This document shows positions 25,696-40,627 of a stretch of 64,000 nt of DNA, in pieces (position 1 is the first letter of the stretch; each line of letters starts with the position of its first letter). The notes under the pieces are model-generated. The model was not told the origin of the DNA. It was given only the letters and a program-made list of their open reading frames with translations, and ran no database searches. Location: assembly GCA_964057225.1 (NCBI GenBank), contig OZ059900.1:692501-756500 (forward strand), read 5' to 3'. The stretch comes from Auanema rhodensis. Lineage: Eukaryota > Nematoda > Chromadorea > Rhabditida > Rhabditidae. The position numbers and the translations under genes were made by a program.

Positions 25696-28127
25696 CTCAT
25701 ATATAAGATCAGAAGCATAGTTTTATTGTCTATGATAACAAAAGTCTTCAAATATACACTAATAATGATTAAATCACTGAATTTCACTCAATTAGCATTA
25801 CTACACTAAGTATGGTCGTTTTTATGCCTTTAACACCATATACTCACCGATTTTTGGTACAAAATCTGTAATACTCGTAAATTTTGATCATATTCGTTAA
25901 GATTTGAAAATCAAACACACAATAAACAAAATCAGTCTATTTTTATGAGTTTGCACTGATATATATTCATTTTGATCAAAAAAGGTCGAAAATAGAAAGA
26001 ATTTTTGAAATTTCCGAGTTTTGAGTCTAATTCGGCTAAATCGCTCATATATATGATCAGAAGCATAGTTTTATTGTCTATGACAACAAAAATCATCAAT
26101 TAAACGCTAGTGATGTTTAAATACTGATTTTCGCTCAAATAGCATTACTACACTAAGTATGGTCGTTTTTATGCCTTTAACACCATATACTCACCGATTT
26201 TTGGTACAAAATCTGTAATACTCGTAAATTTCGATCATATTCGTTAAGATTCGAGAATCAAACACACAATACACGAAATAAGTTTATTTTTACGAGTTTG
26301 CACTGATATTTATTCATTTTGATCAAAAAAGGTCGAAAATAGAAAGAATTTTTGAATTTTCCGAGTTTTGAGTCGAATTGGGCTAAATCGCTCATATATA
26401 AGATCAGAAGCATAGTTTTATTGTCTATGACAACAAAAATCATCAATTAAACGCTAGTGATGTTTAAATACTGATTTTCGCTCAAATAGCATTACTACAC
26501 TAAGTATGGTCGTTTTTATGCCTTTAACACCATATACTCACCGAGTTTTGGTACAAAATCTGTAATACTCGTAAATTTTGATCATATTCGTTAAGATTTG
26601 AATATCAAACACACAATAAACAAAATCAGTCTATTTTTATGAGTTTGCACTGATATATATTCATTTTGATCAAAAAAGGTCGAAAATAGAAAGAATTTTT
26701 GAATTTTCCGAGTTTTGAGTCCAATTGGGCTAAATCGCTCATATATATAATCAAAAGCATAGTTTTACTGTCTATGATAACAAAAGTCATCAATTAAACG
26801 CTAGTGATGTTTAAATACTGATTTTCGCTCAAATAGCATTACTACACTAAGTATGGTCGTTTTTATGCCTTTAACACCATATACTCACCGATTTTTGGTA
26901 CAAAATCTGTGATACTCGTAAATTTTGATCATATTCGGTGAGATTCGAGAAGCAAACACACAATACACGAAATAAGTCTATTTTTACGAGTTTGCACTGA
27001 TATTTATTCATTTTGATCAAAAAAGGTCGAAAATAGAAAGAATTTTTGAAATTTCCGAGTTTTGAGTCTAATTTGGCTAAATCGCTCATATATATGATCA
27101 AACGCATAGTTTCACTGTCTATGATAACAAAAGTCTTCAAATATACACTAGTAATGATTAAATCACTGAATTTCACTCAAAGAGCTTTACTACACTAAGT
27201 ATGGTCGTTTTTATGCCTTTAACACCATATACTCACCGATTTTTGGTACAAAATCTGTAATACTCGTAAATTTTGATCATATCCGTTAAGATTCGAGAAT
27301 CAAACACACAATACACGAAATAAGTTTATTTTTACGAGTTTGCACTGATATTTATTCATTTTGATCAAAAAAGGTCGAAAATAGAAAGAATTTTTGAATT
27401 TTCCGAGTTTTGAGTCCAATTGGGCTAAATCGCTCATATATATGATCAAAAGCATAGTTTCACTGTCTATGATAACAAAAGTCTTCAAATATAAACTAGT
27501 AATGATTAAATCACTGAATTTCACTCAAATAGCATTACTACACTAAGTATGGTCGTTTTTATGCCTTTAACACCATATACTCACCGAGTTTTGGTACAAA
27601 ATCTGTAATACTTGTAAATTTTGATCATATTCGTTAAGATTTGAGAATCAAACACATAATACACGAAATAAGTCTTTTTTTACAAGTTTGCACTGATATT
27701 TATTCATTTTGATCAAAAAAGGTCGAAAATAGAAAGAATTTTTGAAATTTCCGAGTTTTGAGTCTAATTTGGCTAAATCGCTCATATATATGATCAAAAG
27801 CATAGTTTTATTGTCTATAACAACAAAAGTCATCAATTAAACGCTAGTGATGTTTAAATACTGAATTTCGCTCAAATAGCATTACTACACTAAGTATGGT
27901 CGTTTTTATGCCTTTAACACCATATACTCACCGATTTTTGGTACAAAATCTGTAATACTCGTAAATTTTGATCATATTCGTTAAGATTTGAGAATCAAAC
28001 ATACAATACACAAAATCAGTCTATTTTTATGAGCTTGCACTGATATATATTCATTTTGATCAAAAAAGGTCGAAAATAGAAAGAATTTTTGAAATTTCCG
28101 AGTTTTGAGTCTAATTTGGCTAAATCG
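25696..28127. repeat. 6-mer duplication, copy 2 with one extra monomer (7 units)
   Basis: Unit starts: 25696 A, 26044 B, 26391 B, 26738 B (extra ATATAATC unit), 27085 A', 27433 A', 27781 B. The extra monomer between third and fourth positions fits one unequal exchange. Small private variants are GAATATCAAAC near 26600 and GAGAAGCAAAC near 26947. Confidence 0.87.
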
Positions 28128-30904
28128 CTCATATATAAGATCAGAAGCATAGTTTTATTGTCTATGACAACAAAAATCATCAATTAAACGCTAGTGATAT
28201 TTAAATACTGATTTTCGCTCAAATAGCATTACTACACTAAGTATGGTCGTTTTTATGCCTTTAACACCATATACTCACCGATTTTTGGTACAAAATCTGT
28301 AATACTCGTAAATTTTGATCATATTCGTTAAGATTTGAAAATCAAACACACAATAAACAAAATCAGTCTATTTTTATGAGTTTGCACTGATATTTATTTA
28401 TTTTGATCAAAAAAGGTCGAAAATAGAAAGAATTTTTGAATTTTCCGAGTTTTGAGTCCAATTGGGCTAAATCGCTCATATATATGATCAAAAGCATAGT
28501 TTTACTGTCTATAACAACAAAAGTCATCAATTAAACGCTAGTGATATTTAAATACTGATTTTCGCTCAAGTAGCATTACTACACTAAGTATGGTCGTTTT
28601 TATGCCTTTAACACCATATACTCACCGATTTTTGGTACAAAATCTGTAATACTTGTAAATTTTGATCATATTCGTTAAGATTTGAGAATCAAACATACAA
28701 TACACAAAATCAGTCTATTTTTATGAGCTTGCACTGATATATATTCATTTTGATCAAAAAAGGTCGAAAATAGAAAGAATTTTTGAAATTTCCGAGTTTT
28801 GAGTCTAATTTGGCTAAATCGCTCATATATATGATCAGAAGCATAGTTTTATTGTCTATGACAACAAAAATCATCAATTAAACGCTAGTGATGTTTAAAT
28901 ACTGATTTTCGCTCAAATAGCATTACTACACTAAGTATGGTCGTTTTTATGCCTTTAACACCATATACTCACCGATTTTTGGTACAAAATCTGTAATACT
29001 CGTAAAATTTGATCATATTTGTTAAGATTTGAGAATCAAACACACAATACACAAAATCAGTCTATTTTTATGAGTTTACACTGATATATATTCATTTTCA
29101 TCAAAAAAGGTCGAAAATAGAAAGAACTTTTGAAATTTCCGAGTTTTGAGTCCAATTTGGCTAAATCGCTCATATATATGATCAAAAGCATAGTTTTATT
29201 GTCTATAACAACAAAAGTCATCAATTAAACGCTAGTGATGTTTAAATACTGATTTTCGCTCAAGTAGCATTACTACACTAAGTATGGTCGTTTTTATGCC
29301 TTTAACACCAAATACTCACCGATTTTTGGTACAAAATCTGTAATACTCGTAAATTTCGATCATATTCGTTAAGATTCGAGAATCAAACACACAATACACG
29401 AAATAAGTTTATTTTTACGAGTTTGCACTGATATTTATTCATTTTGATCAAAAAAGGTCGAAAATAGAAAGAATTTTTGAATTTTCCGAGTTTTGAGTCG
29501 AATTGGGCTAAATCGCTCATATATAAGATCAGAAGCATAGTTTTATTGTCTATGACAACAAAAATCATCAATTAAACGCTAGTGATGTTTAAATACTGAT
29601 TTTCGCTCAAATAGCATTACTACACTAAGTATGGTCGTTTTTATGCCTTTAACACCATATACTCACCGAGTTTTGGTACAAAATCTGTAATACTCGTAAA
29701 TTTTGATCATATTCGTTAAGATTTGAAAATCAAACACACAATAAACAAAATCAGTCTATTTTTATGAGTTTGCACTGATATATATTCATTTTGATCAAAA
29801 AAGGTCGAAAATAGAAAGAATTTTTGAATTTTCCGAGTTTTGAGTCCAATTGGGCTAAATCGCTCATATATATAATCAAAAGCATAGTTTTACTGTCTAT
29901 GATAACAAAAGTCATCAATTAAACGCTAGTGATGTTTAAATACTGATTTTCGCTCAAATAGCATTACTACACTAAGTATGGTCGTTTTTATGCCTTTAAC
30001 ACCATATACTCACCGATTTTTGGTACAAAATCTGTAATACTCGTAAATTTTGATCATATCCGTTAAGATTCGAGAATCAAACACACAATACACGAAATAA
30101 GTTTATTTTTACGAGTTTGCACTGATATTTATTCATTTTGATCAAAAAAGGTCGAAAATAGAAAGAATTTTTGAATTTTCCGAGTTTTGAGTCCAATTGG
30201 GCTAAATCGCTCATATATATGATCAAAAGCATAGTTTCACTGTCTATGATAACAAAAGTCTTCAAATATAAACTAGTAATGATTAAATCACTGAATTTCA
30301 CTCAAATAGCATTACTACACTAAGTATGGTCGTTTTTATGCCTTTAACACCATATACTCACCGAGTTTTGGTACAAAATCTGTAATACTTGTAAATTTTG
30401 ATCATATTCGTTAAGATTTGAGAATCAAACACATAATACACGAAATAAGTCTTTTTTTACAAGTTTGCACTGATATTTATTCATTTTGATCAAAAAAGGT
30501 CGAAAATAGAAAGAATTTTTGAAATTTCCGAGTTTTGAGTCTAATTTGGCTAAATCGCTCATATATATGATCAAAAGCATAGTTTTACTGTCTATAACAA
30601 CAAAAGTCATCAATTAAACGCTAGTGATATTTAAATACTGATTTTCGCTCAAGTAGCATTACTACACTAAGTATGGTCGTTTTTATGCCTTTAACACCAT
30701 ATACTCACCGATTTTTGGTACAAAATCTGTAATACTTGTAAATTTTGATCATATTCGTTAAGATTTGAGAATCAAACATACAATACACAAAATCAGTCTA
30801 TTTTTATGAGCTTGCACTGATATATATTCATTTTGATCAAAAAAGGTCGAAAATAGAAAGAATTTTTGAAATTTCCGAGTTTTGAGTCTAATTTGGCTAA
30901 ATCG
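28128..30904. repeat. Eight monomers, copy of 16667-18748 and following
   Basis: Unit starts: 28128 B, 28475 B, 28822 B, 29169 B, 29516 B, 29863 B, 30210 A', 30558 B. With 27781 this copies 16320-18748, 11461 bp away (33 monomers). The CACCAAATACTC marker recurs at 29306. The first copy has two A' units after the ATATAATC unit; here there is one. Confidence 0.85.
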
Positions 30905-32638
30905 CTCATATATATGATCAGAAGCATAGTTTTATTGTCTATGACAACAAAAATCATCAATTAAACGCTAGTGATGTTTAAATACTGATTTTCGCTCAAA
31001 TAGCATTACTACACTAAGTATGGTCGTTTTTATGCCTTTAACACCATATACTCACCGATTTTTGGTACAAAATCTGTAATACTCGTAAAATTTGATCATA
31101 TTTGTTAAGATTTGAGAATCAAACACACAATACACAAAATCAGTCTATTTTTATGAGTTTACACTGATATATATTCATTTTCATCAAAAAAGGTCGAAAA
31201 TAGAAAGAACTTTTGAAATTTCCGAGTTTTGAGTCAAATTTGGCTAAATCGCTCATATATATGATCAAAAGCATAGTTTTATTGTCTATAACAACAAAAG
31301 TCATCAATTAAACGCTAGTGATGTTTAAATACTGATTTTCGCTCAAGTAGCATTACTACACTAAGTATGGTCGTTTTTATGCCTTTAACACCAAATACTC
31401 ACCGATTTTTGGTACAAAATCTGTAATACTCGTAAATTTCGATCATATTCGTTAAGATTCGAGAATCAAACACACAATACACGAAATAAGTTTATTTTTA
31501 CGAGTTTGCACTGATATTTATTCATTTTGATCAAAAAAGGTCGAAAATAGAAAGAATTTTTGAATTTTCCGAGTTTTGAGTCGAATTGGGCTAAATCGCT
31601 CATAATATGATCAAAAGCATAGTTTTACTGTCTATGATAACAAAAGTCATCAATTAAACGCTAGTGATGTTTAAATACTGATTTTCGCTCAAATAGCATT
31701 ACTACACTAAGTATGGTCGTTTTTATGCCTTTAACACCATATACTCACCGATTTTTGGTACAAAATCTGTGATACTCGTAAATTTTGATCATATTCGGTG
31801 AGATTCGAGAATCAAACACACAATACACGAAATAAGTCTATTTTTACGAGTTTGCACTGATATATATTCATTTTGATCAAAAAAGGTCGAAAATAGAAAG
31901 AATTTTTGAATTTTCCGAGTTTTGAGTCCAATTGGGCTAAATCGCTCATATATAAGATCAGAAGCATAGTTTTATTGTCTATGACAACAAAAATCATCAA
32001 TTAAACGCTAGTGATGTTTAAATACTGATTTTCGCTCAAATAGCATTACTACACTAAGTATGGTCGTTTTTATGCCTTTAACACCATATACTCACCGATT
32101 TTTGGTACAAAATCTGTAATACTCGTAAAATTTGATCATATTTGTTAAGATTTGAGAATCAAACACACAATACACAAAATCAGTCTATTTTTATGAGTTT
32201 ACACTGATATATATTCATTTTCATCAAAAAAGGTCGAAAATAGAAAGAATTTTTGAAATTTCCGAGTTTTGAGTCCAATTTGGCTAAATCGCTCATATAT
32301 ATGATCAAAAGCATAGTTTTATTGTCTATAACAACAAAAGTCATCAATTAAACGCTAGTGATGTTTAAATACTGATTTTCGCTCAAGTAGCATTACTACA
32401 CTAAGTATGGTCGTTTTTATGCCTTTAACACCATATACTCACCGATTTTTGGTACAAAATCTGTAATACTCGTAAATTTCGATCATATTCGTTAAGATTC
32501 GAGAATCAAACACACAATACACGAAATAAGTTTATTTTTACGAGTTTGCACTGATATTTATTCATTTTGATCAAAAAAGGTCGAAAATAGAAAGAATTTT
32601 TGAATTTTCCGAGTTTTGAGTCGAATTGGGCTAAATCG
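30905..32638. repeat. Five class B monomers
   Basis: Unit starts: 30905, 31252, 31599, 31945, 32292, all B. CACCAAATACTC recurs at 31389. The unit at 31599 has the one-base shorter CTCATAATATGATC head and is 346 bp. The units at 31945 and 32292 begin the long-range duplication of 14236-18054. Confidence 0.85.
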
Positions 32639-35600
32639 CTCATATATAAGATCAGAAGCATAGTTTTATTGTCTATGACAACAAAAATCATCAATTAAAC
32701 GCTAGTGATGTTTAAATACTGATTTTCGCTCAAATAGCATTACTACACTAAGTATGGTCGTTTTTATGCCTTTAACACCATATACTCACCGATTTTTGGT
32801 ACAAAATCTGTGATACTCGTAAATTTTGATCATATTCGGTGAGATTCGAGAATCAAACACACAATACACGAAATAAGTCTATTTTTACGAGTTTGCACTG
32901 ATATTTATTCATTTTGATCAAAAAAGGTCGAAAATAGAAAGAATTTTTGAAATTTCCGAGTTTTGAGTCTAATTTGGCTAAATCGCTCATATATATGATC
33001 AAACGCATAGTTTCACTGTCTATGATAACAAAAGTCTTCAAATATACACTAGTAATGATTAAATCACTGAATTTCACTCAAAGAGCTTTACTACACTAAG
33101 TATGGTCGTTTTTATGCCTTTAACACCATATACTCACCGATTTTTGGTACAAAATCTGTAATACTCGTAAATTTTGATCATATCCGTTAAGATTCGAGAA
33201 TCAAACACACAATACACGAAATAAGTTTATTTTTACGAGTTTGCACTGATATTTATTCATTTTGATCAAAAAAGGTCGAAAATAGAAAGAATTTTTGAAT
33301 TTTCCGAGTTTTGAGTCCAATTGGGCTAAATCGCTCATATATATGATCAAAAGCATAGTTTCACTGTCTATGATAACAAAAGTCTTCAAATATAAACTAG
33401 TAATGATTAAATCACTGAATTTCACTCAAATAGCATTACTACACTAAGTATGGTCGTTTTTATGCCTTTAACACCATATACTCACCGAGTTTTGGTACAA
33501 AATCTGTAATACTTGTAAATTTTGATCATATTCGTTAAGATTTGAGAATCAAACACATAATACACGAAATAAGTCTTTTTTTACAAGTTTGCACTGATAT
33601 TTATTCATTTTGATCAAAAAAGGTCGAAAATAGAAAGAATTTTTGAAATTTCCGAGTTTTGAGTCCAATTTGGCTAAATCGCTCATATATATGATCAAAA
33701 GCATAGTTCTATTGTCTATAACAACAAAAGTCTTTAATTAAACGCTAGTGATGTTTTAATACTGAATTTCGCTCAAATAGCATTACTACACTAAGTATGG
33801 TCGTTTTTATGCCTTTAACACCATATACTCACCGATTTTTGGTACAAAATCTGTAATACTTGTAAATTTTGATCATATTCGTTAAGATTCGAAAATCAAA
33901 CACACAATACACGAAATAAGTTTATTTTTACAAGTTTGCACTGATATTTATTCATTTTGATCAAAAAAGGTCGAAAATAGAAAGAATTTTTGAAATTTCC
34001 GAGTTTTGAGTCTAATTTGGCTAAATCGCTCATATATATGATCAAAAGCATAGTTTTATTGTCTATAACAACAAAAGTCATCAATTAAACGCTAGTGGTG
34101 TTTAAATACTGAATTTCGCTCAAATAGCATTACTACACTAAGTATGGTCGTTTTTATGCCTTTAACACCATATACTCACCGATTTTTGGTACAAAATCTG
34201 TAATACTCGTAAATTTTGATCATATTCGTTAAGATTTGAGAATCAAACATACAATACACAAAATCAGTCTATTTTTATGAGCTTGCACTGATATATATTC
34301 ATTTTGATCAAAAAAGGTCGAAAATAGAAAGAATTTTTGAAATTTCCGAGTTTTGAGTCTAATTTGGCTAAATCGCTCATATATAAGATCAGAAGCATAG
34401 TTTTATTGTCTATGACAACAAAAATCATCAATTAAACGCTAGTGATATTTAAATACTGATTTTCGCTCAAATAGCATTACTACACTAAGTATGGTCGTTT
34501 TTATGCCTTTAACACCATATACTCACCGATTTTTGGTACAAAATCTGTAATACTCGTAAATTTTGATCATATTCGTTAAGATTTGAAAATCAAACACACA
34601 ATAAACAAAATCAGTCTATTTTTATGAGTTTGCACTGATATTTATTTATTTTGATCAAAAAAGGTCGAAAATAGAAAGAATTTTTGAATTTTCTGAGTTT
34701 TGAGTCCAATTGGGCTAAATCGCTCATATATATGATCAAAAGCATAGTTTTACTGTCTATAACAACAAAAGTCATCAATTAAACGCTAGTGATATTTAAA
34801 TACTGATTTTCGCTCAAGTAGCATTACTACACTAAGTATGGTCGTTTTTATGCCTTTAACACCATATACTCACCGATTTTTGGTACAAAATCTGTAATAC
34901 TTGTAAATTTTAATCATATTCGTTAAGATTTGAGAATCAAACATACAATACACAAAATCAGTCTATTTTTATGAGCTTGCACTGATATATATTCATTTTG
35001 ATCAAAAAAGGTCGAAAATAGAAAGAATTTTTGAAATTTCCGAGTTTTGAGTCTAATTTGGCTAAATCGCTCATATATATGATCAGAAGCATAGTTTTAT
35101 TGTCTATGACAACAAAAATCATCAATTAAACGCTAGTGATGTTTAAATACTGATTTTCGCTCAAATAGCATTACTACACTAAGTATGGTCGTTTTTATGC
35201 CTTTAACACCATATACACACCGATTTTTGGTACAAAATCTGTAATACTCGTAAAATTTGATCATATTTGTTAAGATTTGAGAATCAAACACACAATACAC
35301 AAAATCAGTCTATTTTTATGAGTTTACACTGATATATATTCATTTTCATCAAAAAAGGTCGAAAATAGAAAGAACTTTTGAAATTTCCGAGTTTTGAGTC
35401 CAATTTGGCTAAATCGCTCATATATATGATCAAAAGCATAGTTTTATTGTCTATAACAACAAAAGTCATCAATTAAACGCTAGTGATGTTTAAATACTGA
35501 TTTTCGCTCAAGTAGCATTACTACACTAAGTATGGTCGTTTTTATGCCTTTAACACCAAATACTCACCGATTTTTGGTACAAAATCTGTAATACTCGTAA

Positions 35601-35763
35601 ATTTCGATCATATTCGTTAAGATTCGAGAATCAAACACACAATACACGAAATAAGTTTATTTTTACGAGTTTGCACTGATATTTATTCATTTTGATCAAA
35701 AAAGGTCGAAAATAGAAAGAATTTTTGAATTTTCCGAGTTTTGAGTCGAATTGGGCTAAATCG
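32639..35763. repeat. 9-monomer block, distant copy of 14930-18054
   Basis: Unit starts: 32639 B, 32986 A', 33334 A', 33682 B, 34029 B, 34376 B, 34723 B, 35070 B, 35417 B. Same order, length (3125 bp) and rare markers as the block 17709 bp upstream, including AGTTCTATTG with GTTTTAATACTG, and CACCAAATACTC at 35554. Private changes include TTCTGAG at 34691 and ATACACACCG near 35213. Confidence 0.88.
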
Positions 35764-37154
35764 CTCATATATATGATCAAACGCATAGTTTCACTGTCTA
35801 TGATAACAAAAGTCTTCAAATATACACTAGTAATGATTAAATCACTGAATTTCACTCAAAGAGCTTTACTACACTAAGTATGGTCGTTTTTATGCCTTTA
35901 ACACCATATACTCACCGATTTTTGGTACAAAATCTGTAATACTCGTAAATTTTGATCATATCCGTTAAGATTCGAGAATCAAACACACAATACACGAAAT
36001 AAGTTTATTTTTACGAGTTTGCACTGATATTTATTCATTTTGATCAAAAAAGGTCGAAAATAGAAAGAATTTTTGAATTTTCCGAGTTTTGAGTCCAATT
36101 GGGCTAAATCGCTCATATATATGATCAAAAGCATAGTTTCACTGTCTATGATAACAAAAGTCTTCAAATATACACTAGTAATGATTAAATCACTGAATTT
36201 CACTCAAAGAGCTTTACTACACTAAGTATGGTCGTTTTTATGCCATTAACACCATATACTCACCGATTTTTGGTACAAAATCTGTAATACTCGTAAATTT
36301 TGATCATATCCGTTAAGATTCGAGAATCAAACACACAATACACGAAATAAGTTTATTTTTACGAGTTTGCACTGATATTTATTCATTTTGATCAAAAAAG
36401 GTCGAAAATAGAAAGAATTTTTGAATTTTCCGAGTTTTGAGTCCAATTGGGCTAAATCGCTCATATATATGATCAAAAGCATAGTTTCACTGTCTATGAT
36501 AACAAAAGTCTTCAAATATAAACTAGTAATGATTAAATCACTGAATTTCACTCAAATAGCATTACTACACTAAGTATGGTCGTTTTTATGCCTTTAACAC
36601 CATATACTCACCGAGTTTTGGTACAAAATCTGTAATACTTGTAAATTTTGATCATATTCGTTAAGATTTGAGAATCAAACATACAATACACGAAATCAGT
36701 CTATTTTTATGAGTTTGCACTGATATATATTCATTTTGATCAAAAAAGGTCGAAAATAGAAAGAATTTTTGAATTTTCCGAGTTTTGAGTCCAATTGGGC
36801 TAAATCGCTCATATATATAATCAAAAGCATAGTTTTACTGTCTATGATAACAAAAGTCATCAATTAAACGCTAGTGATGTTTAAATACTGATTTTCGCTC
36901 AAATAGCATTACTACACTAAGTATGGTCGTTTTTATGCCTTTAACACCATATACTCACCGATTTTTGGTACAAAATCTGTGATACTCGTAAATTTTGATC
37001 ATATTCGGTGAGATTCGAGAATCAAACACACAATACACGAAATAAGTCTATTTTTACGAGTTTGCACTGATATTTATTCATTTTGATCAAAAAAGGTCGA
37101 AAATAGAAAGAATTTTTGAAATTTCCGAGTTTTGAGTCTAATTTGGCTAAATCG
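35764..37154. repeat. 4-mer duplication, copy 1 (A' A' A' B)
   Basis: Unit starts: 35764 A' (AAACGC), 36112 A', 36460 A', 36808 B (ATATAATC). Length 1391 bp. The next 1391 bp repeats the three A' units in the same order. GCCATTAACACC lies at 36244. The join at 35764 is chimeric: a GTCGAATTGGGC tail precedes the AAACGC head, unlike other AAACGC units, which follow GTCTAATTTGGC. Confidence 0.87.
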
Positions 37155-38545
37155 CTCATATATATGATCAAACGCATAGTTTCACTGTCTATGATAACAA
37201 AAGTCTTCAAATATACACTAGTAATGATTAAATCACTGAATTTCACTCAAAGAGCTTTACTACACTAAGTATGGTCGTTTTTATGCCTTTAACACCATAT
37301 ACTCACCGATTTTTGGTACAAAATCTGTAATACTCGTAAATTTTGATCATATCCGTTAAGATTCGAGAATCAAACACACAATACACGAAATAAGTTTATT
37401 TTTACGAGTTTGCACTGATATTTATTCATTTTGATCAAAAAAGGTCGAAAATAGAAAGAATTTTTGAATTTTCCGAGTTTTGAGTCCAATTGGGCTAAAT
37501 CGCTCATATATATGATCAAAAGCATAGTTTCACTGTCTATGATAACAAAAGTCTTCAAATATACACTAGTAATGATTAAATCACTGAATTTCACTCAAAG
37601 AGCTTTACTACACTAAGTATGGTCGTTTTTATGCCATTAACACCATATACTCACCGATTTTTGGTACAAAATCTGTAATACTCGTAAATTTTGATCATAT
37701 CCGTTAAGATTCGAGAATCAAACACACAATACACGAAATAAGTTTATTTTTACGAGTTTGCACTGATATTTATTCATTTTGATCAAAAAAGGTCGAAAAT
37801 AGAAAGAATTTTTGAATTTTCCGAGTTTTGAGTCCAATTGGGCTAAATCGCTCATATATATGATCAAAAGCATAGTTTCACTGTCTATGATAACAAAAGT
37901 CTTCAAATATAAACTAGTAATGATTAAATCACTGAATTTCACTCAAATAGCATTACTACACTAAGTATGGTCGTTTTTATGCCTTTAACACCATATACTC
38001 ACCGAGTTTTGGTACAAAATCTGTAATACTTGTAAATTTTGATCATATTCGTTAAGATTTGAGAATCAAACACATAATACACGAAATAAGTCTTTTTTTA
38101 CAAGTTTGCACTGATATTTATTCATTTTGATCAAAAAAGGTCGAAAATAGAAAGAATTTTTGAAATTTCCGAGTTTTGAGTCTAATTTGGCTAAATCGCT
38201 CATATATATGATCAAAAGCATAGTTTTACTGTCTATAACAACAAAAGTCATCAATTAAACGCTAGTGATATTTAAATACTGATTTTCGCTCAAATAGCAT
38301 TACTACACTAAGTATGGTCGTTTTTATGCCTTTAACACCATATACTCACCGATTTTTGGTACAAAATCTGTAATACTTGTAAATTTTGATCATATTCGTT
38401 AAGATTTGAGAATCAAACATACAATACACAAAATCAGTCTATTTTTATGAGCTTGCACTGATATATATTCATTTTGATCAAAAAAGGTCGAAAATAGAAA
38501 GAATTTTTGAAATTTCCGAGTTTTGAGTCTAATTTGGCTAAATCG
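37155..38545. repeat. 4-mer duplication, copy 2 (A' A' A' B)
   Basis: Unit starts: 37155 A' (AAACGC), 37503 A', 37851 A', 38199 B. GCCATTAACACC lies at 37635. The last A' unit carries the T7 marker, which copy 1 lacks, so the copies diverge within the third unit. Confidence 0.87.
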
Positions 38546-40627
38546 CTCATATATATGATCAGAAGCATAGTTTTATTGTCTATGACAACAAAAATCATCA
38601 ATTAAACGCTAGTGATGTTTAAATACTGATTTTCGCTCAAATAGCATTACTACACTAAGTATGGTCGTTTTTATGCCTTTAACACCATATACTCACCGAT
38701 TTTTGGTACAAAATCTGTAATACTCGTAAAATTTGATCATATTTGTTAAGATTTGAGAATCAAACACACAATACACAAAATCAGTCTATTTTTATGAGTT
38801 TACACTGATATATATTCATTTTCATCAAAAAAGGTCGAAAATAGAAAGAACTTTTGAAATTTCCGAGTTTTGAGTCCAATTTGGCTAAATCGCTCATATA
38901 TATGATCAAAAGCATAGTTTTATTGTCTATAACAACAAAAGTCATCAATTAAACGCTAGTGATGTTTAAATACTGATTTTCGCTCAAGTAGCATTACTAC
39001 ACTAAGTATGGTCGTTTTTATGCCTTTAACACCAAATACTCACCGATTTTTGGTACAAAATCTGTAATACTCGTAAATTTCGATCATATTCGTTAAGATT
39101 CGAGAATCAAACACACAATACACGAAATAAGTTTATTTTTACGAGTTTGCACTGATATTTATTCATTTTGATCAAAAAAGGTCGAAAATAGAAAGAATTT
39201 TTGAATTTTCCGAGTTTTGAGTCGAATTGGGCTAAATCGCTCATAATATGATCAAAAGCATAGTTTTACTGTCTATGATAACAAAAGTCTTCAAATATAC
39301 ACTAATAATGATTAAATCACTGAATTTCACTCAATTAGCATTACTACACTAAGTATGGTCGTTTTTATGCCTTTAACACCATATACTCACCGAGTTTTGG
39401 TACAAAATCTGTAATACTCGTAAATTTTTATCATATTCGTTAAGATTTGAAAATCAAACACACAATAAACAAAATCAGTCTATTTTTATGAGTTTGCACT
39501 GATATATATTCATTTTGATCAAAAAAGGTCGAAAATAGAAAGAATTTTTGAATTTTCCGAGTTTTGAGTCCAATTGGGCTAAATCGCTCATATATATGAT
39601 CAGAAGCATAGTTTTATTGTCTATGACAACAAAAATCATCAATTAAACGCTAGTGATGTTTAAATACTGATTTTCGCTCAAATAGCATTACTACACTAAG
39701 TATGGTCGTTTTTATGCCTTTAACACCATATACTCACCGATTTTTGGTACAAAATCTGTAATACTCGTAAAATTTGATCATATTTGTTAAGATTTGAGAA
39801 TCAAACACACAATACACAAAATCAGTCTATTTTTATGAGTTTACACTGATATATATTCATTTTCATCAAAAAAGGTCGAAAATAGAAAGAACTTTTGAAA
39901 TTTCCGAGTTTTGAGTCCAATTTGGCTAAATCGCTCATATATATGATCAAAAGCATAGTTTTATTGTCTATAACAACAAAAGTCATCAATTAAACGCTAG
40001 TGATGTTTAAATACTGATTTTCGCTCAAGTAGCATTACTACACTAAGTATGGTCGTTTTTATGCCTTTAACACCAAATACTCACCGATTTTTGGTACAAA
40101 ATCTGTAATACTCGTAAATTTCGATCATATTCGTTAAGATTCGAGAATCAAACACACAATACACGAAATAAGTTTATTTTTACGAGTTTGCACTGATATT
40201 TATTCATTTTGATCAAAAAAGGTCGAAAATAGAAAGAATTTTTGAATTTTCCGAGTTTTGAGTCGAATTGGGCTAAATCGCTCATAATATGATCAAAAGC
40301 ATAGTTTTACTGTCTATGATAACAAAAGTCTTCAAATATACACTAATAATGATTAAATCACTGAATTTCACTCAATTAGCATTACTACACTAAGTATGGT
40401 CGTTTTTATGCCTTTAACACCATATACTCACCGATTTTTGGTACAAAATCTGTAATACTTGTAAATTTTGATCATATTTGTTAAGATTCGAGAATCAAAC
40501 ACATAATACACAAAATAAGTCTATTTTTACAAGTTTGCACTGATATTTATTCATTTTGATCAAAAAAGGTCGAAAATAGAAAGAATTTTTGAAATTTCCG
40601 AGTTTTGAGTCCAATTTGGCTAAATCG
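38546..40627. repeat. 3-mer tandem duplication, two copies of 1041 bp
   Basis: Unit starts: 38546 B, 38893 B, 39240 A | 39587 B, 39934 B, 40281 A. Both copies share CACCAAATACTC (39030 and 40071) and the shortened CTCATAATATGATC head on the A unit. The tails of the two A units differ, which marks the right breakpoint. Confidence 0.87.
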
